Shown here piece by piece: positions 26,099 to 33,056 of a stretch of 33,056 bases of DNA. The DNA comes from Okeania sp. SIO3B5 (GTDB taxonomy: Bacteria > Cyanobacteriota > Cyanobacteriia > Cyanobacteriales > Microcoleaceae): positions 1-33,056 of the forward strand of contig NZ_JAAHHG010000064.1 in NCBI RefSeq assembly GCF_010692555.1, written 5' to 3'. Within the stretch, counting starts at the first letter, position 1. Each line of letters opens with the position of its first letter. A model generated the notes under the pieces. It saw nothing but the letters and a program-made list of their open reading frames with translations, was not told the DNA's origin and ran no database searches. Made by a program: the position numbers and the translations under genes.

Positions 26099-27300
26099 TA
26101 TTTTTAGTTGAATAAAAAGTCATGCGTATGGGCGAACGACTCCCAACGGTTTTTATGATATCAAAATTTTTATCAGGATGCAACCAAAAATCCTTTGACG
26201 CGCGAATTTTTCTTAGGAGCTTCTGAGAATGAAAATGTTGGTGATTTTTCACTGGGAAGGAAAGGAATAGATGGAAAGATTTTGAGAACCACAAGCATAT
26301 CTTTATTGGTGCTTCGCGGGATGAAAATATTCTGGCATTGCTTCTGGGGAAGATTCCTGAAAATCCTTTGACATTGCTCATTTTTCCGGAGCTTCACAAA
26401 ATGAAAATGTTGGTGATTTTTCACTGGGAAGGAAAGGAATAGATGGAAAAATGTTGAGAACCACAAGCATATATTTATAGGTGCTTCGCAGAATGAAAAA
26501 AATTCTGCCATTGCTTCTGGGGAAGATTCCTCAAAATCCTTTGACATTGCTCATTTTTCTGGAGCTTCACAAGATGAAAATATTGGTAATTTTCCACGCT
26601 AGGAGAGATGGATGGAAAAATGTTGAGAACCACAAGCATATCTTTATTGGTGCTTCACAGAATGAAAAAAATTCTGCCATTGCTCCTGGGGAAGATTCTT
26701 GGAAATCCTTTGACATTGCTCATTTTTCCGGAGCTTCACAAGATGAAAATATTGGTAATTTTTCACGCTAGGAGAGAAAGATGGATGGAAAGATTTTGAG
26801 AACCACAAGCATATATTTATAGGTGCTTCGCAGAATGAAAAAATTCTGGCATTGCTCATGGGGAAGATTCTTGAAAATCCTTTGGCATTGCTCATTTTTC
26901 CGGAGCTTCGCAAGATGAAAATATTGGTGATTTTTCACTGGGAAGGATATAGATGGAAAAATTTTGAGAACCACAAGCATATATTTATAGGTGCTTCGCA
27001 GAATGAAAAAAATTCTGGCATTGCTCATGGGGAAGATTCTTGAAAATCCTTTGGCATTGCTCATTTTTCCGGAGCTTCGCAAGATGAAAATGTTGGTGAT
27101 TTTTCACTGGGAAGGAAAGGAATAGATGGAAAAATTTTGAGAACCACAAGCATATATTTATAGGTGCTTCACAGAATGAAAAAAATCTGCCATTGCTCCT
27201 GGGGAAGATTCCTCAAAATCCTTTGGCACGACTAATTTTTTCGGAGCTTCACAAGATGAAAATGTTGGTGATTTTCCACGCTAGGAGGAATAAATGGAAA
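26099..27300. repeat. Second tandem array: one leader module plus about six units of 169-173 bp
   Basis: 26099-26230 matches the first module of the 19861-22060 array (TTGAATAAAAAGTCATGCG, GGGCGAAC, ATCAAAATTTTT, GGATGCAA, GGAGCTTC). From 26216 the segment GGAGCTTC(A/G)C recurs at 26388, 26561, 26730, 26902, 27071 and 27243. Each unit contains ATGAAAAT(G/A)TTGGT, a GAGAACCACAAGCATAT segment, GGTGCTTCGCAGAATGA and a GGGGAAGATTC block. CAGAAT and ATTCTG flank an A-run to form a small hairpin in each unit. Unit lengths are not multiples of three, so the overlapping ORFs on both strands are by-products. The array fills the gap between the Uma2 gene and uvrA. Confidence 0.88.
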
Positions 27301-27340
27301 GATTTGATGGTGGGAAAAAATTTAACAGTTCACCGATAAT

Positions 27341-27377
27341 TGATAACTGATAACTGATAACTGATAACTGATAACTG
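27341..27377 (+). repeat. AACTGAT heptamer repeat directly before uvrA
   Basis: Five or so tandem heptamers run from 27341 to the bases AACTGAA immediately before the uvrA ATG (27380). They occupy the place of a ribosome-binding site, and no GGAG/AGGA-like motif is present in the last 20 bases. Confidence 0.8.
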
Positions 27378-27379
27378 AA

Positions 27380-30343
27380 ATGACCATCCGCATCCGAGGT
27401 GCCAGACAACATAACCTCAAAAATATCGACCTCGAATTACCACGCGATCGCCTAATTATCTTCACAGGAGTCTCTGGCTCCGGCAAATCCTCCCTCGCCT
27501 TCGACACAATTTTCGCCGAAGGGCAACGTCGCTACGTCGAATCCCTCAGTGCCTATGCCCGACAATTTCTCGGACAACTCGACAAACCAGACGTAGACTC
27601 CATCGAAGGATTAAGCCCAGCCATTTCCATCGACCAAAAATCTACATCTCATAATCCTCGCTCCACCGTCGGCACTGTCACGGAAATTTATGACTATCTC
27701 AGATTACTATTTGGCCGAGCGGGAGAACCTCATTGTCCCATCTGCCACCATAATATTGCCCCACAAACCATAGATGAAATGTGTGACAGAATTATGGCTC
27801 TGCCAGACCGCACTAAATTTCATATCTTAGCTCCCGTGGTTCGAGGCAAAAAGGGGACTCATAAGAAACTTTTGTCTAGTTTAGCCGCTCAAGGATTTGT
27901 TCGTTTGAGGGTTGATGGAGAAGTCGTAGAAATTGCTGAAAACATCAATTTAGATAAAAATCATACACATACGATAGAAGTTGTTATTGACCGACTGATT
28001 AAAAAGCCAGGTATAGAGGAACGTTTAGCGGATTCTCTCAGTACTTGTCTACGTCAATCTACTGGAATTGCTTTGATTGACGTAGTAAATGATACATTTG
28101 CAGAGGTAGGTGCAGTGCAGAGTTTTAATAAGTATAACCTAACCTCAGCAAAAATAGCAACTTCAGCTAATTCTAAATCTGCTAATAATTCGACTAATTC
28201 CAGTCAGGAACTAGATACAGAAATAAAAAAATCTCATACTCAAATAGTATTTTCGGAAAATTTTGCCTGTCCGGAACATGGGGCAGTGATGGAAGAACTC
28301 TCGCCGCGACTCTTTTCCTTCAACTCTCCCTACGGTGCTTGTCCGACTTGTCACGGCTTGGGTAGTCTGAAGCAATTTTCCCCGGACTTAATCGTACCCG
28401 ATCCTAATGCACCCTTATATTCAGCGATCGCTCCTTGGTCGAATAAGGAAAATCCCTATTATTTTTCTCTGCTTTATAGTTTGGCTGAAGCTTATGACTT
28501 TGAGATAGAAACTCCCTGGAATAAATTGAGCAAGAAAGAGCAAAAGTTGGTACTTGAAGGTAGCGACGAACCTATTTGGATAGAAACGAAAAATGGAGAA
28601 GGAGATTATCGTTACTATCCTGGAGTTATCCCGATATTGGAAAAGCAATATAAGGAGACTGGTTCGGATTTAGTCAAACAAAAATTAGAACAATATTTAG
28701 TTAACCAAACCTGCGAAACTTGCCAAGGTAAAAGATTGAAGCCAGAAGCACTTTCTGTAGAAGTAGGGCAATACAAAATTACCGACTTTACAGAAGTTTC
28801 GATTCGGGAATGTTTGGAGAAAATCAATAATTTACAACTGAGCGAACGGCAAGCAAAAATTGCCGAATTAGTATTGAGAGAAATTCGGGCAAGATTACAA
28901 TTTCTGTTGGATGTTGGCTTAGATTATCTAACATTAGACCGAGCAACAATGACACTTTCTGGAGGAGAAGCTCAAAGAATTAGATTAGCAACACAAATTG
29001 GTTCTGGTTTAACAGGAGTTCTCTATGTTTTAGATGAACCAAGTATTGGTTTACATCAAAGAGATAATAGTCGTCTTTTGCAAACTTTAATCAAACTTCG
29101 AGATTTAGGAAATACATTAATAGTTGTGGAACATGACGAAGAAACTATTAGAACTGCCGACCATATTATTGATATAGGTCCGGGGGCAGGGGTACATGGG
29201 GGGCGGATAATTTCTCAGGGAAATTTTCAGACATTATTAGCAACTACAGAGTCGGTAACGGGTGCTTATTTATCTGGTAAAAAAGTTATTGCTACTCCAC
29301 CGGAAAGAAGAGAAGGAAATGGAAAGTCTCTACTTCTAAAAAATTGTCATAGAAATAACCTCAAAAATATAGATGTAGAAATTCCTTTGGGAAAACTTGT
29401 CTGTATTACTGGAGTTTCTGGTTCGGGAAAATCTACTTTAATTAATGAATTACTTTATCCTGCTTTGCAAAATCATCTGAGTCGAAAAGTTCCTTTTCCC
29501 AAACAGTTAGAAAAAATCAAAGGATTAAAAGCAATAGATAAGGCAATTGTTATCGACCAATCACCTATTGGTAGAACTCCCCGTTCAAATCCGGCAACTT
29601 ATACAGGAGTATTTGATGTAATTCGGGGAATATTTGCGGAAACTATAGAAGCAAAAGCCAGAGGTTATAAACCGGGAAGATTTTCTTTTAATGTTAAAGG
29701 TGGTAGATGTGAAGCTTGTAGCGGACAGGGTGTAAATGTAATTGAAATGAATTTTCTACCAGATGTTTATGTGCAATGTGATGTTTGTAAGGGTGCAAGA
29801 TATAACAGAGAAACTTTGCAGGTGAAATATAAAGATAAGTCAATTGCTGATGTTTTGGATATGACTGTGGAGGAAGGTTTGAAAGTATTTAAAAATATTC
29901 CCAGGGCGGCGAGTCGATTACAAACTTTGGTAGATGTGGGATTAGGTTATGTCAAATTAGGTCAATCTGCACCGACTCTTTCTGGTGGGGAAGCGCAGAG
30001 AGTAAAATTGGCTTCGGAGTTATCTCGGCGGGCAACTGGAAAAACTATTTATTTAATAGATGAGCCAACAACTGGTTTATCTTTTTATGACGTTCATCAG
30101 TTATTAAATATTTTGCAGAGGTTGGTGGATAAGGGAAATTCGATTGTGGTAATTGAGCATAATTTAGATGTGATTCGTTGTGCTGATTGGGTAATAGATT
30201 TAGGTCCGGAAGGTGGAGATAAAGGAGGAGAAATTATTGTCTGTGGAACGCCGGAGGATGTGGCAGAGAATTCAGAGTCTTATACTGGGAAATATTTGCG
30301 AGAAGTGTTGGAAAAGTATCCGCCTAAAGTGGAGGAAAATTGA
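27380..30343 (+). CDS. uvrA: Excinuclease ABC subunit A (UvrA)
   Basis: A 987-residue ABC-type ATPase that finds bulky DNA lesions, loads UvrB and starts nucleotide excision repair. Walker A motifs are GVSGSGKSS at 30-38 and GVSGSGKST at 678-686. Signature motifs are LSGGEAQRIRLA and LSGGEAQRVKLA, with VLDEPSIGLHQRD and LIDEPTTGLSFYD as Walker B/D-loop regions. Zinc motifs: a C-terminal CEAC...CDVC pair, complete; the first-half pair reads CPEH...CPTC, with His at the fourth ligand position. Residues about 250-300 hold an extra Ser/Asn/Thr-rich stretch that explains the length above the usual 940-970. The start is set by the conserved IRIRGARQHNLKNIDLELPR. A heptamer repeat replaces the usual leader. 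It is not in an operon with other repair genes here. Confidence 0.97.
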   Translation: MTIRIRGARQHNLKNIDLELPRDRLIIFTGVSGSGKSSLAFDTIFAEGQRRYVESLSAYARQFLGQLDKPDVDSIEGLSPAISIDQKSTSHNPRSTVGTVTEIYDYLRLLFGRAGEPHCPICHHNIAPQTIDEMCDRIMALPDRTKFHILAPVVRGKKGTHKKLLSSLAAQGFVRLRVDGEVVEIAENINLDKNHTHTIEVVIDRLIKKPGIEERLADSLSTCLRQSTGIALIDVVNDTFAEVGAVQSFNKYNLTSAKIATSANSKSANNSTNSSQELDTEIKKSHTQIVFSENFACPEHGAVMEELSPRLFSFNSPYGACPTCHGLGSLKQFSPDLIVPDPNAPLYSAIAPWSNKENPYYFSLLYSLAEAYDFEIETPWNKLSKKEQKLVLEGSDEPIWIETKNGEGDYRYYPGVIPILEKQYKETGSDLVKQKLEQYLVNQTCETCQGKRLKPEALSVEVGQYKITDFTEVSIRECLEKINNLQLSERQAKIAELVLREIRARLQFLLDVGLDYLTLDRATMTLSGGEAQRIRLATQIGSGLTGVLYVLDEPSIGLHQRDNSRLLQTLIKLRDLGNTLIVVEHDEETIRTADHIIDIGPGAGVHGGRIISQGNFQTLLATTESVTGAYLSGKKVIATPPERREGNGKSLLLKNCHRNNLKNIDVEIPLGKLVCITGVSGSGKSTLINELLYPALQNHLSRKVPFPKQLEKIKGLKAIDKAIVIDQSPIGRTPRSNPATYTGVFDVIRGIFAETIEAKARGYKPGRFSFNVKGGRCEACSGQGVNVIEMNFLPDVYVQCDVCKGARYNRETLQVKYKDKSIADVLDMTVEEGLKVFKNIPRAASRLQTLVDVGLGYVKLGQSAPTLSGGEAQRVKLASELSRRATGKTIYLIDEPTTGLSFYDVHQLLNILQRLVDKGNSIVVIEHNLDVIRCADWVIDLGPEGGDKGGEIIVCGTPEDVAENSESYTGKYLREVLEKYPPKVEEN

Positions 30344-30349
30344 AGTAAA

Positions 30350-30415
30350 GGAAGAAGGAAGAAGAAAGAAGAAAGAAGAAAGAAGAAAGAAGAAAGAGGG
30401 AAGAAGGAAAAAAAG
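30350..30415 (+). repeat. GAAGAAA heptamer purine tract after uvrA
   Basis: Tandem GAAGAAA/GAAGAAG units form a roughly 65-base pure-purine strand starting six bases after the uvrA stop. Such a mirror-like purine tract can form triplex DNA. No hairpin terminator is visible after uvrA. Confidence 0.7.
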
Positions 30416-30439
30416 TACATGAATCTATAGTATTAATAG

Positions 30440-30502
30440 TAGAGCGATAGCCTCTTACCTCCCCTCAACTTTTTACCAGTTCTTCTCAGAGATAAAAATT
30501 GA
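30440..30502 (+). repeat. Isolated copy of the 3'-edge repeat unit
   Basis: AGAGCGATAGCCTCTTACCTC, then CCCTCAACTTTTTACCAGTTC and TTCTCAGAGAT, matches the units at 32620-33056. It lies between the purine tract and the promoter region of the small secreted protein. Confidence 0.65.
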
Positions 30503-30586
30503 CAAAATAAATAACTTCTCACTACAATAGCAATCAAATAATTCTAACTAATAATTATCTAAATCCATTCTACAAAGGTTTTGAGT

Positions 30587-30955
30587 ATGAAAAAGTTATT
30601 AGCAACATCCTTCTTAGCAGTGGGAATGATTGTTTTTGGGTCTAACACAGCTTATGGAATGACTTGCAGAGAAGCTATTTCTGTAGCAATGAGACAAATT
30701 TCTTCTAAGCAAAAAGCTTTTTTCTGGGCACAATCTAGTCAATTAGGTGGTCCAGCTTTTCGGGAAAAGCATGAGTTAAATCTGGCAATACAATTTGGTG
30801 AACGTGTTTTAAATAGTAATTGTGGTAGACTAGCATACCAAACAAATCTTCCTCCAATGATTGAAAGCGCAAAGTATACACTAGGTAATGTTCGTAAACC
30901 TGCGAGTTTTCATCAACCTGAACCAATTATCACTCCTATACCTGCCCCCCGCTAA
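30587..30955 (+). CDS. Small secreted protein of unknown function
   Basis: A 122-residue protein from ATG 30587, ten bases after an AAAGG ribosome-binding site; a TTG two codons upstream is unlikely. The signal peptide MKKLLATSFLAVGMIVFG is followed by SNTAYG, with cleavage after AYG, giving a mature protein of about 97 residues. The mature part has two cysteines (MTCREA and NSNCGR) that could form a disulphide, basic and aromatic residues, and a Pro-rich tail (PIITPIPAPR). No family was recognised. It stands alone, flanked by a repeat unit upstream and a MITE downstream. A periplasmic or secreted location is inferred from the signal peptide. Confidence 0.8.
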   Translation: MKKLLATSFLAVGMIVFGSNTAYGMTCREAISVAMRQISSKQKAFFWAQSSQLGGPAFREKHELNLAIQFGERVLNSNCGRLAYQTNLPPMIESAKYTLGNVRKPASFHQPEPIITPIPAPR

Positions 30956-30989
30956 TGGAATTTATAGAGTAACAAGTTAGCTATAAGGC

Positions 30990-31089
30990 AATACGGTTCA
31001 GTTAAGGATTTTTTTTCCATTTCTGTAGTTTGAAAAGCCTATCTAACGGTTCCATATCATGGGAGTTTTCGTCTTAACTGAACCGTATT
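30990..31089. mobile_element. MITE-like element, 100 bp, with 17-bp perfect ends
   Basis: AATACGGTTCAGTTAAG (30990-31006) is perfectly inverted at 31073-31089. The 66-bp interior has no ORF. When transcribed it would form a long hairpin 35 bp after the secreted-protein gene, so it could double as a terminator. Confidence 0.7.
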
Positions 31090-31110
31090 TGTCTAAATGT
31101 TGGCAGAAGA

Positions 31111-32530
31111 CCCGCGCTCTCCCGTAGGGGAGCGTCGGGATTAATGCCAACCCATGCTATAATAATACTACTTAATATTAGTAACAGGCTAAAACATTGA
31201 AAGCCAGATACAAGTATCGCATATATCCAAATCATATTCAAATAATCAAATTAAATCAACTATTTGGTTGTTGCAGATACGTTTGGAATAGCGCATTAGC
31301 ACACTGTAACCAACTGTATACTAATGGTCACAAGAGACCGGGCTATGTGGACTTAACTAAACAATTCATAACTCAAGCTAAAAAAGAATTATTTTGGTTA
31401 AAGGAAGTTGCATCTACTCCATTACAACAATCTCTCAAAGACTTAGACAAAGCTTACAAAAACTTCTTTAATAGTTGCGCTGGAAAACGTTTTGGAATCA
31501 AGGTTAAACCACCAAAGTTCAAGTCCAGAAAATCTAGGCAAGCTGCAAGATTTGTAGGTGCAAATTATCAGGTCGGTCAAGATAAAATCTATCTCCCAAA
31601 AGTAGGAAAAATTAAAATAGTTTTGTCTAGACCACTGGCTAGTAAACCTAGCTCAGTTACTATAATTAAAGATAGTGCAGGACGTTACTTTGCTAGCTTT
31701 GTTGTAGAAACTTGTGCTGAACATTTACCTAAGACTGAAAACTCAATAGGTATTGATTTGGGAATTTCAACTTTTGCAACTTTGAGTAATGGTGAGAAGT
31801 TTGAAGCTCCTAAGCCTCTCAAAAAAAACCTCAATAAATTAGGTAAGTTTCAACGTAAATTTGCCAAAACTGAGCTAGGTAGCAAACGTCGTGAAAAGGC
31901 AAGGGTTAGAGTTGCTAAACTTCACGCAAAAGTCAAAGACATTCGTACAGATTTTCTACACAAACTATCAACTGATTTAGCCATAAATTACGATACTATC
32001 GTATTAGAAGACTTAAATGTTTCCGGCATGGTTAAAAACCGCAAATTAGCGAAAGCAATTAGTGATTTAGGTTGGAGGCAATTTAGAACTTTAACTGAGG
32101 CTAAGTGCGAGAAATATGGTAGAGAATTTAGAACTATTTCTAGGTGGGAGCCTACATCTCAAAAGTGTTCTAATTGCGGTTTCAAAGGAGGCAAAAAAGA
32201 GCTAAATGTTAGAGAATGGACTTGCTTAAATTGTGGCACGTTTCACGACAGAGATATTAATGCAGCAGTTAATATTTTAGAAGCTGTTCAACCGAAAAAC
32301 AAGGTTGAAATAGTCAAAGGAACAGTAGCAAAAAATCCTGTACAGCTATCACTTTTTAATGAAGTCGCCGAGGGTCAACGGTCGATTATTTATTGGACAC
32401 GGAGGAAACGTCAGACTGAAAAGCCAGCAGATTCCAATGATGTGTCAACCCGCCCTGAGTCATTCCTTCAGCTTAGTCTGTTTGATTGATGGATGGGAAT
32501 CCCGCGCTGTCTCGCAGAGTAGCGTCGGGA
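31111..32530 (+). mobile_element. tnpB-only IS200/IS605-type element with paired terminal hairpins
   Basis: Both ends carry the same kind of imperfect hairpin: CCCGCGCTCTCCCGTAGGGG then AGCGTCGGG at 31111-31139, and CCCGCGCTGTCTCGCAGAG then TAGCGTCGGG at 32501-32529. Between them lies a single tnpB gene and no tnpA (Y1 transposase), the IS1341-like arrangement. Mobility would need a TnpA supplied elsewhere. Exact cleavage sites beyond the hairpins were not determined. Confidence 0.75.
31197..32489 (+). CDS. tnpB: TnpB, RNA-guided RuvC-like nuclease of an IS200/IS605-type element
   Basis: A 430-residue protein from TTG 31197 (no ATG fits the conserved KARYKYRIYPN start). The N-terminal HTH/wedge region (CCRYVWNSALAHCN, STPLQQSLKDLDKAYKNFF) is intact. 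RuvC motifs are complete: D in IGIDLGISTFATL, E in VLEDLNVSGM, and D in HDRDINAAVNI. The zinc finger has CSNC and CLNC. TnpB enzymes cut DNA guided by an omega RNA from the element's right end and favour element retention after excision. The C-terminus after DRD is extended by about 75 residues and ends in a doubled QLSLF motif (VQLSLFNE and LQLSLFD). Most catalytic features look active. The guide would start near the stop and end at the right-end hairpin, about 32530. Confidence 0.93.
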   Translation: MKARYKYRIYPNHIQIIKLNQLFGCCRYVWNSALAHCNQLYTNGHKRPGYVDLTKQFITQAKKELFWLKEVASTPLQQSLKDLDKAYKNFFNSCAGKRFGIKVKPPKFKSRKSRQAARFVGANYQVGQDKIYLPKVGKIKIVLSRPLASKPSSVTIIKDSAGRYFASFVVETCAEHLPKTENSIGIDLGISTFATLSNGEKFEAPKPLKKNLNKLGKFQRKFAKTELGSKRREKARVRVAKLHAKVKDIRTDFLHKLSTDLAINYDTIVLEDLNVSGMVKNRKLAKAISDLGWRQFRTLTEAKCEKYGREFRTISRWEPTSQKCSNCGFKGGKKELNVREWTCLNCGTFHDRDINAAVNILEAVQPKNKVEIVKGTVAKNPVQLSLFNEVAEGQRSIIYWTRRKRQTEKPADSNDVSTRPESFLQLSLFD

Positions 32531-33056
32531 GGATGTCAAATATAGGTAGCCGAAAATTTGCCAGATAATTTTCCCAGATATCTGCTGTTTCTTGAGGGAA
32601 GTAGATATTTTCTGAAGTCGAGCGATCGCCTCTTACTTCCCATCAACTTTTTACAAGTTTTTCTCAGATATGAAAATTTCACTTCTATATATTAGGTATA
32701 TGAAAATTTCACTTCTATATATTAGGTAGTAGAAAATTTGCTAGAGACTTTTTCCAGATATTTACTCTTTACCACAGGTAAGTAGATATTTTCTGAAGTC
32801 TAGCAACTACCTCTTGCCTTCCCTCAACTTTTTACAAGTTTTTCTCAGATATGAAAATTTCATTTCTATATACTAGATAGGTCGCAAATTTGTCAGAGAC
32901 TTTTCCAAGATATCTGCGGTTTCCACAGGGAAGTAGATATTTTCTGAAGTGGAGCGCTCGCCTCTTACTTCCCATGGACTTTTTAGTAGTTTTCCTCACA
33001 GATGAAAATTTCACTCTTATATATAGGTAGTTGTTGAGTTGTCGCCTCTTACTAGA
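32531..33056. repeat. Tandem array with about 151-bp period at the right edge
   Basis: GTAGATATTTTCTGAAGT recurs at about 32601, 32782 and 32933, each followed by CGCCTCTTAC-like sequence, TCAACTTTTTACAAGTTTTT and CTCAGATATGAAAATTTCA. The first interval is 181 bp because TGAAAATTTCACTTCTATAT and its flank are duplicated as a 30-bp tandem (32671 and 32701). The array continues past the window. A single copy lies at 30440-30502. No ORF runs through it. Confidence 0.8.

Noticed and set aside
26079-27082. Overlapping ORFs of 63-124 codons on both strands
   Set aside because: They are produced by the 171-bp tandem repeat. Unit lengths of 169-173 bp shift the frame and the same peptides recur in several frames, so they are not genes.
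19861-27300. CRISPR array
   Set aside because: The repeats are 170-480 bp long and adjacent, without short conserved repeats separating unique spacers; no cas gene is present.
31111-32530. Cas12-type effector
   Set aside because: The 430-residue size, zinc finger, terminal hairpins and absence of a CRISPR array fit a transposon-encoded TnpB.

Overview
The window comes from a cyanobacterium. It carries an adjacent petC-petA pair (Rieske protein and cytochrome f of the b6f complex), many GCGATCGC (HIP1-type) palindromes, heptameric tandem repeats, HNH-bearing group II intron maturases and IS200/IS605-type tnpB genes. The A+T-rich sequence, large non-coding share and many small mobile elements suggest a filamentous, Trichodesmium/Okeania-like lineage. 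The genus is inference only.

Layout. 1-3600 holds the 3' part of a group II intron whose domain V tetraloop is interrupted by a second complete group II intron (a twintron). The outer intron itself appears to sit in a tnpB gene, of which the 3' exon and right-end hairpin remain. 3736-5543 is petC-petA, followed by a strong hairpin. 5544-7304 is non-coding: an orphan tnpB-type right end, MITE-like elements, and a small ORF split by one MITE.

7305-12134 (minus strand) is a compact signalling operon. In transcription order it encodes a PstS-like binding lipoprotein, a membrane histidine kinase, a single-domain response regulator and a REC-PAS-GGDEF regulator. After a transposon-rich gap, a second kinase (14067-15686) carries an almost identical catalytic core on an unrelated sensor. 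Then come about 1.7 kb of MITEs and repeats, a cytosolic protein of unknown function with possible serine-hydrolase motifs, and an exported Mn-type superoxide dismutase lipoprotein.

19861-27300 is an accessory block. A roughly 470-480 bp tandem array leads into a 123-residue protein and a NACHT NTPase. The two share an N-terminal motif resembling RHIM/amyloid signalling motifs, and the NTPase has a C-terminal membrane region built from a 12-bp in-frame minisatellite. A decayed signal peptidase I fragment and an Uma2-type nuclease follow, then a second tandem array (about 171-bp period) that begins with the module of the first array. The NACHT pair and its flanking arrays are the best candidate for an undescribed conflict or defence system.

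27380-33056 contains uvrA, whose start codon abuts a heptamer repeat; a small secreted protein; a 100-bp MITE; a complete tnpB-only IS200/IS605-type element with matching terminal hairpins; and another 151-bp-period array running off the window. No tRNA, rRNA or CRISPR array was recognised.
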